Source: an uncultured Erysipelotrichaceae bacterium
GTDB taxonomy: Bacteria > Bacillota_I > Bacilli_A > Erysipelotrichales > Coprobacillaceae
Length of the DNA: 11,794 bases
Direction: 5' to 3'
Assembly (NCBI GenBank): GCA_947573745.1
Contig: CANPGX010000019.1
Span: 1-11,794 of the forward strand
Shown one piece after another: positions 1-8,560 of this stretch. Numbering within the stretch: the first letter of the stretch is position 1; every line of letters starts with the position of its first letter. The notes below the pieces were generated by a model. That model was given only the letters and a program-made list of their open reading frames with translations, did no database searches and was not told the DNA's origin. The position numbers and the translations under genes were made by a program.

Positions 1-1
1 T

Positions 2-1582
2 AAAGAAATCATGGAAATTGTGAATGAACATTTAGTTAAAGGACGTATTGTTCATCATTTGGTGTTAGATGGTGATGAAGCTACAAAAGTCATTAAAGAT
101 ATTAATGATACACGCTTTTATGCTAAACAGGAACGTGTTGTTCTTCGTAATTGTGGTGTCATTAATCCTGAAGATATTACAGAATATATTGCCCAAGATG
201 GTTATTTTGCTTTAGGAAAAGCTTTGACAGAGATGACACCACAGCAAGTGATTGATGAAATGAAAGCATCTGGATTAAGAGGCCGTGGTGGTGGCGGTTT
301 CCCAACAGGTGTAAAATGGCAATTTGCCGCTGATCAAAACAGCGAACAAAAATATGTTATTTGTAATGCAGATGAAGGTGATCCAGGTGCATTTATGGAC
401 CGTTCTATCTTAGAGGGTGACCCACATTCTGTTTTAGAGGCTATGGCCATTGCCGGTTATGCAATTGGAGCTAATCATGGATATATTTATATCCGTGCTG
501 AATATCCTATTGCGGTAGAACGTTTAAAGGTTGCTATTAAGCAAGCAGAAGATATGAATTTATTAGGCGAGCATATTTTAGGAACAGATTTCTCTTTCAC
601 ACTTGAAATTCGTCTGGGTGCAGGGGCTTTCGTTTGTGGTGAAGAAACTGCATTGATCCAATCTATTCAAGGTGAACGTGGTATGCCAATGCCAAAACCA
701 CCTTTCCCAGCTGTAAAAGGTGTATGGGGAAAACCAACGATTATTAATAATGTTGAAACATATGCGAATGTTGCCCAAATTATTTATAAAGGGGCAAAAT
801 GGTTTAGAACCATTGGTACTGAAAAATCACCAGGAACAAAAGTTTTTGCTTTGGGTGGAAAAATCAATAACACAGGATTAGTAGAAGTCCCTATGGGTAC
901 GACTTTAAGAGAAGTTATTTATGAAATTGGCGGTGGATGTCCTAATCATAAACGTTTTAAAGCAGTACAGACAGGTGGACCATCAGGTGGATGTTTAACA
1001 GAAGAACATTTAGATACACCTATCGGTTTTGATGAGTTAGTTGCTTTAGGATCAATGATGGGTTCTGGTGGTATGATCGTCCTAGATGAAGATAACTGTA
1101 TGGTAGACGTAGCGCGTTTCTATTTAGATTTCATTGTTGATGAATCTTGTGGTAAATGTACACCTTGTCGTGTAGGTACAAAACGTTTATTAGAAATGCT
1201 TCAAACCATTTGTGATGGCAAAGGAACCTTAGAAACACTCGATGAGTTAGAAAATCTATGCCATACTATTCAAAAGACAGCTTTGTGTGGTTTAGGTCAA
1301 ACAGCACCTAACCCAGTCTTATCTACTTTAAAATTATTTAGAGATGAATATGTAGCACACGTAGTAGATAAGAAATGTCCAGCAGGTGTATGTAAAGAAT
1401 TATTAAGTTTCCAAGTCATTAAAGATAAATGTAAAAAATGTGGATTGTGTGCAAGACAATGTCCAGCAGGAGCTATTACAGGTACTGTCGGTAAAGAGGC
1501 ATTCCATATTGATACAAATAAGTGTATTAAATGTGGTGCATGTATGAGTGCATGTCGATTCAAAGCCATTGCGAAAGGATAG
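2..1582 (+). CDS. hydB: NADH-binding flavoprotein (NuoF-like) subunit of [FeFe] hydrogenase, 5' partial
   Basis: This is the diaphorase subunit of a soluble NAD-linked, probably electron-bifurcating, [FeFe] hydrogenase. It binds FMN, NAD(H) and Fe-S clusters and passes electrons to or from the catalytic subunit encoded next. Residues below are numbered from the ATG at 11. The glycine-rich FMN/NADH motif RGRGGGGFPTG is at 90-100, followed by ICNADEGDPGAF. A CxxCxxC (C380, C383, C386) plus C426 binds the NuoF 4Fe-4S cluster. A C-terminal double ferredoxin domain has C474/477/480/484 and C505/508/511/515. The frame stays open to the left window edge. The ATG at 11 has no ribosome-binding site, and the residues around it (KEIMEIVNEHLVKGR) look like the end of the thioredoxin-like 2Fe-2S domain found at the N-terminus of HydB/HndC proteins. 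The gene therefore very likely begins upstream. A NuoE-like subunit is expected before it by family precedent (hydC-hydB-hydA order). Function is clear; bifurcation itself is inferred. Confidence 0.93.
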   Translation, partial: KEIMEIVNEHLVKGRIVHHLVLDGDEATKVIKDINDTRFYAKQERVVLRNCGVINPEDITEYIAQDGYFALGKALTEMTPQQVIDEMKASGLRGRGGGGFPTGVKWQFAADQNSEQKYVICNADEGDPGAFMDRSILEGDPHSVLEAMAIAGYAIGANHGYIYIRAEYPIAVERLKVAIKQAEDMNLLGEHILGTDFSFTLEIRLGAGAFVCGEETALIQSIQGERGMPMPKPPFPAVKGVWGKPTIINNVETYANVAQIIYKGAKWFRTIGTEKSPGTKVFALGGKINNTGLVEVPMGTTLREVIYEIGGGCPNHKRFKAVQTGGPSGGCLTEEHLDTPIGFDELVALGSMMGSGGMIVLDEDNCMVDVARFYLDFIVDESCGKCTPCRVGTKRLLEMLQTICDGKGTLETLDELENLCHTIQKTALCGLGQTAPNPVLSTLKLFRDEYVAHVVDKKCPAGVCKELLSFQVIKDKCKKCGLCARQCPAGAITGTVGKEAFHIDTNKCIKCGACMSACRFKAIAKG

Positions 1583-1588
1583 AGAATT

Positions 1589-3337
1589 ATGGGAAAAATA
1601 AAACTAACAATCAATGGTCGCATCGTAGAAGCAGAAGAAGGTTCTACAATTTTAGAAGCGGCTAGAATTAACGGAATTCATATTCCCACACTTTGCTTTC
1701 TTAAAGGTATATGCGAAAAAGGTGCTTGTCGTGTGTGCCAAGTTGAAGTAGAAGGGGTAAAAAACTTATGTGCATCATGCGTTTATCCAATTCGTGAGGG
1801 CATGGTTGTTCATACACATTCAAAAGCAGCTATAGAAGCTAGAAAAACAATTGTTGAACTGATTATGAGTAATCATTCAAAAGATTGTTTATCTTGTATT
1901 CGCAATCAAAACTGTGAACTTCAGAAATTATGTGAAGAACTCGGTGTACGTACAGATCGTTTTGCAGGCGAAAAAACAGCACCTACGCTTGATGAAGTAT
2001 CTCCAGGTATTGTTCGCGATACATCAAAATGCGTTTTATGCGGTCGTTGTATAGAGACATGTCGTCATACACAGGGATTAGGTATTTTAAACTTTATGGA
2101 ACGTGGATTCAATACAAAAGTTGGACCTGTTTTTGATAAAAGTTTAGCAGATGTCAATTGTATGCAATGTGGTCAATGCGTTAATGCATGTCCAGTAGGG
2201 GCATTATTTGAAAAAGAAGAGATTCATCAGGTTATTGATGCATTAAATGATACGAAAAAACACGTTATTGTTCAAACAGCACCAGCAGTTCGTGCTAGTT
2301 TAGGCGAAGAATTTGGTTTGCCTATTGGAACCAATGTGACTGGAAAAATGGTTGCTGCTTTAAAACTCATTGGATTTGAACGTGTTTACGATACAAACTT
2401 TGGTGCTGATTTAACGATTATGGAAGAAGGTTATGAATTTATTGATCGTTTAACAAACGGAGGCGTTTTACCAATGATTACATCATGTTCACCAGGATGG
2501 ATCAATTATTGTGAAACGGAATATCCAGAAATTTTAGATCATCTTTCAAGTTGTAAATCACCACACATGATGTTGGGAGCCATCGTTAAGTCATATTATG
2601 CGCAACAACATGATTTAGATCCAAAAGATATTTATGTTGTATCGATCATGCCTTGCGTTGCAAAAAAAGGTGAAAAAGAAAGACCTCAGATGATCAAGGA
2701 TGATATCAAAGATGTTGATGCAGTTCTAACTACAAGAGAACTTGGACGTTTGATTAAAATGTATGGTATTGATTTTAATACCTTAAAAGATGAAGCGTTT
2801 GATCAAGATTTATTTGGTGAATATACTGGTGCTGGTGTTATCTTTGGTGCTAGTGGTGGTGTTATGGAAGCAGCTTTACGTACCGTTGTGGATGTTGTTG
2901 GACATCAAGATTTAGAAAAAATCGATTATCAACAAGTACGTGGCGTTGAAGGACTCAAAGAAGCGACGATTAAAGTGAATGATTTAGAAGTTCGTGTTGC
3001 AGTGGCACAAAGCATGCAAGTGGCAAAACCAATTTTAGACCAAATTAAAGCTGGAACTTCACCATATCACTTTATTGAAGTCATGGGTTGTCCAGGTGGC
3101 TGTATCAATGGTGGTGGCCAATCTTATGTCAGTGCTAAAATCAAAAATAGTGGATTGAATTATAAGTCATTACGTGCTAAAGTTCTTTATTCACAAGATG
3201 CGTCTATGACTAAACGTAAATCGCATCAAAACCAACAAGTTTTAGATCTTTATAAGAATTTCTTAAAAGAGCCTAACTCTCATTTGGCCCATGAACTGTT
3301 GCATACAACTTATACGAAAAAACCACGTTATCGTTAA
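1589..3337 (+). CDS. hydA: [FeFe] hydrogenase catalytic subunit (HydA/HndD type)
   Basis: Catalyses reversible H2 formation from protons; cytoplasmic. At 582 residues it has the same modular plan as Clostridium pasteurianum CpI (574 aa). A 2Fe-2S ferredoxin domain (C36, C47, C50, C64) comes first, then a His-ligated 4Fe-4S site (H96, C100, C103, C109). Two further 4Fe-4S clusters follow (C148/151/154/158 and C191/194/197/201), then the H-cluster domain. H-cluster motifs are TSCSPGW at 298-304, MPCVAKKGE at 354-362 and EVMGCPGGC at 497-505. The proton-path residues E280, E283 and S320 are present. The first motif has Ser where CpI has a second Cys (see findings). AAAGGA at 1574-1579 precedes the ATG by 9 nt, and only 6 nt separate it from the NuoF-like gene, so the two are co-transcribed. 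No HydE/F/G maturases are in the window. A terminator follows directly. Confidence 0.95.
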   Translation: MGKIKLTINGRIVEAEEGSTILEAARINGIHIPTLCFLKGICEKGACRVCQVEVEGVKNLCASCVYPIREGMVVHTHSKAAIEARKTIVELIMSNHSKDCLSCIRNQNCELQKLCEELGVRTDRFAGEKTAPTLDEVSPGIVRDTSKCVLCGRCIETCRHTQGLGILNFMERGFNTKVGPVFDKSLADVNCMQCGQCVNACPVGALFEKEEIHQVIDALNDTKKHVIVQTAPAVRASLGEEFGLPIGTNVTGKMVAALKLIGFERVYDTNFGADLTIMEEGYEFIDRLTNGGVLPMITSCSPGWINYCETEYPEILDHLSSCKSPHMMLGAIVKSYYAQQHDLDPKDIYVVSIMPCVAKKGEKERPQMIKDDIKDVDAVLTTRELGRLIKMYGIDFNTLKDEAFDQDLFGEYTGAGVIFGASGGVMEAALRTVVDVVGHQDLEKIDYQQVRGVEGLKEATIKVNDLEVRVAVAQSMQVAKPILDQIKAGTSPYHFIEVMGCPGGCINGGGQSYVSAKIKNSGLNYKSLRAKVLYSQDASMTKRKSHQNQQVLDLYKNFLKEPNSHLAHELLHTTYTKKPRYR

Positions 3338-3343
3338 AAATGG

Positions 3344-3373
3344 ACCCTCTATACATGATGTATAGAGGGTTTT
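3344..3373 (+). terminator. Intrinsic terminator of the hydrogenase operon
   Basis: A perfect 11-bp inverted repeat (ACCCTCTATAC at 3344-3354 with GTATAGAGGGT at 3360-3370, loop ATGAT) starts 6 nt after the hydrogenase stop codon and runs into TTTT at 3370-3373. The upstream side carries AAAAA at 3336-3340, so the hairpin might also stop transcription from the other strand, although no gene converges here. The U-run is short but the stem is strong and well placed. Confidence 0.85.
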
Positions 3374-3399
3374 AAAAACTTTATAGCCTATTGAGAAAG

Positions 3400-3428
3400 T
3401 TGCATTTAGAATAAAAAAATGATAAAGT
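3400..3428 (+). promoter_or_regulatory. Predicted sigma-A promoter of the exporter operon
   Basis: TTGCAT at 3400-3405 is followed 17 bp later by TAAAGT at 3423-3428, with an extended -10 TG at 3420-3421. It lies between the hydrogenase terminator and the first exporter gene, which is where a promoter is needed. The predicted transcription start is near 3435, leaving a leader of about 34 nt. Confidence 0.5.
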
Positions 3429-3468
3429 AGATACGTTACCATTTTGATCAATGAAAGGAGAAAATATA

Positions 3469-4845
3469 ATGGAAGATCAACAGAAAATTGCATTATTTGA
3501 AACAATGCCTATTCCAAAGGCTGTTGCTAAATTATCTATTCCTACTGTTTTAAGTTCATTAGTTATGGTCATTTATAACTTAGCAGATACATATTTTGTA
3601 GGTATGTTGAATAACCCTATACAAAATGCAGCTGTAACTTTAGCAGCACCTGTATTATTAGCTTTTAATGCTGTTAATAACTTATTTGGTGTGGGAAGCT
3701 CAAGTATGATGAGTCGAGCTTTAGGAAGAAAAGATATAGAAACTGTTAAGAAAAGTTCTGCTTTTGGCTTCTATTGTTCGTTGATCAGTGGATTATTATT
3801 TTCTTTATTATGTTTCATATTTCAAGATCCTTTATTAAAGATGTTAGGAGCAGATGTTTCAACTTTTGAAGCTACAGCAAATTATCTTCAATGGACCGTA
3901 TGTTTTGGTGCGGCGCCAGCTATTTTAAATGTGGTTTTAGCTTATATGGTTCGCTCAGAGGGCGCGGCCTTGCATGCGAGTTTAGGAACCATGAGCGGTT
4001 GTTTTCTTAATATGATTTTAGACCCAATTTTTATTCTTCCATGGGGATTCAACATGGGAGCTGCAGGAGCAGGTCTAGCAACATGTATTTCCAATATATT
4101 TGCTTGTGTCTATTTCTTTGTTCTTCTTTATAGGAAGAGAAAGTCTACTTATGTTTGCTTATCACCTAAAAAGTTCAGTTTTCAAAAGGATGTTGTTTTA
4201 GGTATTTGTGGTGTTGGTATTCCAGCTTCTATTCAAAATTTATTGAATGTTACCGGAATGACTTTTCTTAATAATATTGCATCAGGTTTTGGGGCAAGTG
4301 CAGTTGCAGCTATTGGTATCACACAGAAAATTAATACAGTGGCCTTCCAGATAGCTTTAGGGGTATCGCAGGGAATTATGCCATTAGTAAGTTATAATTA
4401 TTCATCAGGCAATATACAACGTATGAAGAAATGTATTCTATTTGTCGGAAAGATCATGGTTTCTTTTATGTTAGTGGTGATGTGTATTTATTATGTTGGA
4501 GCAGGAGCGTTAACAGGTGCGTTTATGCAAGATGAGACCATCATTGCTTATGGTACAAAATTCTTGAGAGGATTCTGTTTAGGTTTACCATTTTTATGTG
4601 TGGATTTCATTGGTGTTGGGGTTTTCCAAGCTGTCGGAAAAGGTAAAGAGGCTTTAATTTTTGCTGTATTGCGTAAAATTGTTCTTGAGATTCCAGCTAT
4701 CTATATTTTGAATTTATGTTTCCCATTATTTGGATTAGCATATTCTCAATTCTTTGCTGAATTCATCCTATCTATGGCAGCTGTTTATGTATTGATGAAA
4801 ATGTTTAAAGAATTAGAAAATAGAGAGAAAAACGGAGTTTCTTAA
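3469..4845 (+). CDS. MATE family multidrug efflux antiporter
   Basis: An integral membrane antiporter expected to expel drugs or other organic cations in exchange for Na+ or H+. The 458-residue product has about 12 hydrophobic segments in two similar halves. The N-terminal half holds the conserved IYNLADTYFVGM segment and the GSSSMMSRALGRKD loop. The second half begins with GIPASIQNLLNVTGMTFLN and repeats the pattern with GITQKINTVAFQIALGVSQG. An in-frame ATG at 3451 was rejected because the ribosome-binding site AGGAG (3456-3460) lies inside its first codons; that site is 8 nt before the ATG at 3469. It is the first gene of a three-gene exporter operon with the two ABC genes downstream. The substrate cannot be read from the sequence; a non-drug metabolite is possible. 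Family assignment is firm. Confidence 0.92.
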   Translation: MEDQQKIALFETMPIPKAVAKLSIPTVLSSLVMVIYNLADTYFVGMLNNPIQNAAVTLAAPVLLAFNAVNNLFGVGSSSMMSRALGRKDIETVKKSSAFGFYCSLISGLLFSLLCFIFQDPLLKMLGADVSTFEATANYLQWTVCFGAAPAILNVVLAYMVRSEGAALHASLGTMSGCFLNMILDPIFILPWGFNMGAAGAGLATCISNIFACVYFFVLLYRKRKSTYVCLSPKKFSFQKDVVLGICGVGIPASIQNLLNVTGMTFLNNIASGFGASAVAAIGITQKINTVAFQIALGVSQGIMPLVSYNYSSGNIQRMKKCILFVGKIMVSFMLVVMCIYYVGAGALTGAFMQDETIIAYGTKFLRGFCLGLPFLCVDFIGVGVFQAVGKGKEALIFAVLRKIVLEIPAIYILNLCFPLFGLAYSQFFAEFILSMAAVYVLMKMFKELENREKNGVS

Positions 4846-4873
4846 AAGATCATGATAGAAAAGGGGGATGAAA

Positions 4874-6658
4874 ATGAATAAGAAGGAAATTCAAGCATTA
4901 TATCATTATGTTGATGGTTATAAAGGTTATTTGCTCATGAGTCTAGGAACCATGTTTATAGAACTTCTTGTTTCTTTTATGACGCCTTTAGTCTTATCTG
5001 TTTTTATTGATAATATTCTCAATCAACAACCCCTTCATGTAGTGTTCTATTTTGAAGCTTTGATTAAAGCTTTAGGTGATGTTGATTACATACGTGATCA
5101 TTTATGGATGATGGGACTTTTATATGTTGCTTTAAGGAGCATAGGTGGTCTTATGACGTTTATAAGAGCCTGGGCCAATAATCGGGCAAGTGAAGGAGCC
5201 ATGAAGCGCTTAAGAGATCAGCTTTACCAACATATCCAGTATTTACCTTACGATTATCATGTTAAATGTCAAACGGGAGATTTGATTCAAAGAGCAACCA
5301 ATGATATTGAGACGATACGCCGTTTTATTGCTGGGAGTTCAGTAGAATTTGTGCGTACACTCATTTTAACCGTATGTGGGATGTTTTTGATGATGGGGAT
5401 TCATTTACCACTGACATTGATTGCTTTTTCATTAGTTCCTTTTCTACTCTTTACCTCTTTGTATTTCTTTAAAAAAATACAAAGATATTATGGCGTGGTA
5501 GAAGAAAGAGAGGGTCGTGTCTTTACCATTATTCAAGAAAATTTAACAGGGAATCGTGTTGTTCGTGCTTTTGCTAGACAGCGTTATGAAGTAGATAAAT
5601 TTAATGAAGAAAACGAACAATTAAGATTAGAGACGATTTCTCTAGATAATTTATTTGCTTCTCTTTGGGGAAGCCTAGATCTCATTAGTGGTATTCAAAT
5701 TAGTTTGGTATCGATCCTAGGTGTTTATTATGTTTTGCAAGGAAGTCTGTCTTTAGGACAATTTACAGCTTTTAGCTCATATGTTTATACTTTCTTATTC
5801 CCTATTCGTAGTTTTGGGCGTGTATTATCCGATTTTGGAAGAACATTGATTTCAGTTCACCGTATTGAAGAAATTATGAATGAAAAAGAAGAAGAGGGTT
5901 TATTTGAAGGATTACAGCCATCCTTAAAAGGAGATATTGTATTTGAAAATGTTTCTTTTCAATATGATGATGTAAAAGTTTTTGATCATTTAAATATGAC
6001 GATTCCACAAGGAAAGACTATTGCTATTCTGGGTGGAACGGGCTCAGGAAAGTCAACATTGATTCTTTTGTTGCAAAGACTTTATGATATCCAAGAAGGA
6101 CGTATCACAATCAATGGTTATGATATTACAGAGATGAATAAGCTGTATTTAAGAAAAAGAATGAGCATGGTTTTGCAGGAACCTTTTTTATACTCAAAGA
6201 CCATTTTAGAAAATATTCGTATTACTTCTCCTCAATCTAGTATGGATCGTGTGATAGAAGCTAGTAAAATGGCACATATTCATGATGATATTTTATCTTT
6301 TGAACAAGGGTATCACACAGTCGTTGGCGAACGTGGTGTCACTTTGTCGGGAGGACAGAAACAACGTGTTGCGATTGCACGTGCCCTAATGGAAGAAAGT
6401 GATGTGCTTATTTTTGATGACTCTTTATCTGCTGTAGATACACGAACAGATGCTGCTATTCGGGAAGATTTAAAACATAAAAAACAGGATGTCACAACCA
6501 TCATCATATCCCATCGTATCACAACACTGATGGAAGCAGATTATATTTTTGTATTGAAAGATGGACATGTTGTAGAGGAAGGTTGCCATGAGGATCTTTT
6601 AAAACAAAAAGGACTTTATTATGAGACTTACCTCATTCAAAGTTCAGTTGCTCAATAA
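4874..6658 (+). CDS. ABC exporter half-transporter with non-canonical catalytic site (BmrC/YheI-like)
   Basis: A type IV ABC exporter half: six membrane segments (about residues 15-310) fused to an ATPase domain, 594 residues. ATPase motifs are the A-loop Y364, Walker A GGTGSGKST at 387-395 (K393), Q-loop Q435, a standard signature LSGGQ at 491-495, Walker B ending LIFDD at 512-516, and the switch H547. D516 stands where the catalytic Glu normally is. This is typical of the degenerate subunit of heterodimeric exporters such as BmrC, LmrC or TM287. The partner is the next gene. The start was moved from the ATG at 4868 to 4874, because GGGGG at 4863-4867 directly abuts the first ATG but lies 6 nt from the second. 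The 28-nt gap from the MATE gene has no visible promoter or terminator. Likely role is export of drugs or other hydrophobic compounds; the substrate is unknown. Confidence 0.93.
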   Translation: MNKKEIQALYHYVDGYKGYLLMSLGTMFIELLVSFMTPLVLSVFIDNILNQQPLHVVFYFEALIKALGDVDYIRDHLWMMGLLYVALRSIGGLMTFIRAWANNRASEGAMKRLRDQLYQHIQYLPYDYHVKCQTGDLIQRATNDIETIRRFIAGSSVEFVRTLILTVCGMFLMMGIHLPLTLIAFSLVPFLLFTSLYFFKKIQRYYGVVEEREGRVFTIIQENLTGNRVVRAFARQRYEVDKFNEENEQLRLETISLDNLFASLWGSLDLISGIQISLVSILGVYYVLQGSLSLGQFTAFSSYVYTFLFPIRSFGRVLSDFGRTLISVHRIEEIMNEKEEEGLFEGLQPSLKGDIVFENVSFQYDDVKVFDHLNMTIPQGKTIAILGGTGSGKSTLILLLQRLYDIQEGRITINGYDITEMNKLYLRKRMSMVLQEPFLYSKTILENIRITSPQSSMDRVIEASKMAHIHDDILSFEQGYHTVVGERGVTLSGGQKQRVAIARALMEESDVLIFDDSLSAVDTRTDAAIREDLKHKKQDVTTIIISHRITTLMEADYIFVLKDGHVVEEGCHEDLLKQKGLYYETYLIQSSVAQ

Positions 6659-6670
6659 GGAGGTGGAAAG

Positions 6671-8506
6671 ATGAGTGCTATACAAGAACAAGATTTTGGC
6701 AAACAAAAAATCAAATTGAGTACATGGAAGAAAGTATTAAGTTACGCTAAAAATAATCGAAAATATATCTATATTAGTCTTGGTTTCGGTATGATTACAG
6801 GTATTCTGGATCTAGGTAGTTCACTAGCCAATATGTGGGCTATCGATGCATTTATCGTACCTCAGACTTATCAAAACTTTGGTTGGTTTGCTTTTATTTT
6901 TCTTATGATTCAGATTTTGTTTGCTTTATGCTCTTTTATTTTCACACGTTCTTCTGGTCAATTGGAAGCTCATTTAGCAGCAGATATACGCAAAGATGGT
7001 TTTAAAAAACTCCAGACAATGAGTTTTTCTTATTTTGATAAGACAACAGTAGGTTATTTATTGACTAAATTAACTAGTGATGTCAATCGTACAATTGAAA
7101 CCATTTCGTGGTGTTTCATTGATCTTGGTTGGGGTATTATGGCCATCATCGTGGGTGTGATAGGAATGTTATTTGTGAATATACAACTGGCGATGTATGT
7201 CTTATTAGCGTTGCCATTTCTAGTGGCTATTTCTGTGTTTTTTCAAAAGAAAATATTGCAACATCATCGTATGACACGACGTTTAAACAGTATGATTATT
7301 TCTTATTTTAATGAAGGTATCAGCGGGGCAAAAACGACCAAAACACTTGTTCGTGAATCGCTCAATAATCAAGAATTTCGTGTCATTACAAAAGATATGT
7401 CCCATGAATCTTTAAGAGCAGCGATTGTTTCTGGCCTTTATATGCCGATAGCTTCTTTAGTGATGAGTGTTACAGTAGCCTTAATGATGATTCATGGAGG
7501 ATATCAAGTACAAAATATGTCATTGAGTATAGGGGAACTTTCTTTTTTTATGAATATTGGCATGATGATGTTTGAACCCATTCGTTCTTTTGCACGTATT
7601 TTTGCGGATATTCAGTCAAGTCAGGCGGCAGCAGAGCGTGTTGTGAGTGTCTTGGAAGCAGAAAGTGATATTCAAGATACACCGGAAGTTATTCATTGTT
7701 ATGGGGATGTCTTTAATCCTCGCTTAGAAAATTTTGAGCCTATTGAAGGAGATATCGTTTTTAGAGATGTGAGTTTCGCTTATGATCAAGGTCAAAAGGT
7801 ATTGGATCATTTTAACCTTTCTATTGAAAAAGGGCAAACAGTAGCTTTAGTGGGTGCTACTGGGAGTGGAAAAAGTACCATTGTCAATTTGATTTGTCGT
7901 TTTTATGAACCGACATCAGGGACGATTTTATTAGATGGCAAGGATATTAAAGAGCGTAGTCAATTATGGTTGCATTCTCATTTAGGATATGTTCTACAAA
8001 GTCCACACTTATTTTCTGGCAGTATTAAGGAAAACATACGATATGGAAAACTGGATGCAACAGATGAGGAAATTATAGAAGTAAGTAAAAAAATAGGATG
8101 TCATGATTTTATTGAAAAACTTGATCTTGGCTATGATACTTTAGTGGGTGAAGGCGGTAGTTTATTATCTACCGGACAAAAGCAATTGATTTCTTTCGCG
8201 AGAGCTATGATTGCAGATCCATCTATTTTTATCCTTGATGAAGCTACTAGTTCTATAGATACAGATTCTGAACAAAAAATTCAAGAAGCAAGTCAATCTA
8301 TGTTTAAAAATAGGACCAGTTTGGTTATTGCTCATCGTCTTTCTACGATTAAAGATGCTTCTAGGATCTTGGTTATCGATCATGGACAAATCATAGAAGA
8401 TGGTACACATCATCAATTGATGCAGAAAAAAGGGTATTATTATGAATTATATACGCATCAATTTAAAGAAGGACAAATAGAACAGTCTTTAGAAATCCTT
8501 TCATAA
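6671..8506 (+). CDS. ABC exporter half-transporter with canonical catalytic Glu (BmrD/YheH-like)
   Basis: The second half of the heterodimeric exporter, 611 residues: a six-helix membrane domain (about 30-340) followed by an ATPase domain. Motifs are A-loop Y371, Walker A GATGSGKST at 395-403 (K401), Q-loop Q443, a weakened signature LSTGQ at 499-503, Walker B FILDE at 520-524 with E524, and the switch H555. The defects complement those of the preceding gene. This Walker A/Glu site pairs with the partner's intact LSGGQ to make one working ATP site, while the partner's Asp site pairs with LSTGQ to make the degenerate one. AAGGAGGTG at 6657-6665 overlaps the upstream stop codon and lies about 7 nt before the ATG, which fits translational coupling. 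No terminator precedes the next promoter, so the hairpin at 8561-8598 may also end this operon. Confidence 0.94.
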   Translation: MSAIQEQDFGKQKIKLSTWKKVLSYAKNNRKYIYISLGFGMITGILDLGSSLANMWAIDAFIVPQTYQNFGWFAFIFLMIQILFALCSFIFTRSSGQLEAHLAADIRKDGFKKLQTMSFSYFDKTTVGYLLTKLTSDVNRTIETISWCFIDLGWGIMAIIVGVIGMLFVNIQLAMYVLLALPFLVAISVFFQKKILQHHRMTRRLNSMIISYFNEGISGAKTTKTLVRESLNNQEFRVITKDMSHESLRAAIVSGLYMPIASLVMSVTVALMMIHGGYQVQNMSLSIGELSFFMNIGMMMFEPIRSFARIFADIQSSQAAAERVVSVLEAESDIQDTPEVIHCYGDVFNPRLENFEPIEGDIVFRDVSFAYDQGQKVLDHFNLSIEKGQTVALVGATGSGKSTIVNLICRFYEPTSGTILLDGKDIKERSQLWLHSHLGYVLQSPHLFSGSIKENIRYGKLDATDEEIIEVSKKIGCHDFIEKLDLGYDTLVGEGGSLLSTGQKQLISFARAMIADPSIFILDEATSSIDTDSEQKIQEASQSMFKNRTSLVIAHRLSTIKDASRILVIDHGQIIEDGTHHQLMQKKGYYYELYTHQFKEGQIEQSLEILS

Positions 8507-8514
8507 AAAAAGTA

Positions 8515-8544
8515 TTGCATTTTTTGTAAAATTTATGATAGAAT
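8515..8544 (+). promoter_or_regulatory. Predicted sigma-A promoter of the uracil permease gene
   Basis: TTGCAT at 8515-8520 and TAGAAT at 8539-8544 are separated by 18 bp, with an extended -10 TG at 8536-8537. It begins 9 nt after the stop of the ABC gene. By standard spacing transcription should start near 8550-8551, inside the A-run at 8547-8552 and just before T8553. This puts the start only about 10 nt ahead of the hairpin in the leader. Confidence 0.6.
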
Positions 8545-8560
8545 GTAAAAAATGTGTAGA

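Noticed and set aside
578..778. Antisense frames inside genes (also near 1297-1623, 3263-3505, 6313-6522, 8165-8416, 9759-10016, 10404-10595, 11518-11709) and a short + strand frame at 7129-7311
   Set aside because: All lie within or largely overlap strongly supported genes, lack ribosome-binding sites and recognisable domains, and are explained as shadows of the coding frame.
1589..3337. NuoG or formate dehydrogenase-like protein instead of hydrogenase
   Set aside because: The N-terminal Fe-S modules are shared, but the three H-cluster motifs and the C-terminal small-subunit tail identify an [FeFe] hydrogenase.
3451..3468. Upstream ATG as the start of the MATE gene
   Set aside because: The ribosome-binding site AGGAG at 3456-3460 lies within this extension and is correctly spaced for the ATG at 3469.
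4868..4873. ATG at 4868 as the start of the first ABC gene
   Set aside because: The GGGGG ribosome-binding site touches this ATG with no spacer; the ATG at 4874 has a normal 6-nt spacing.
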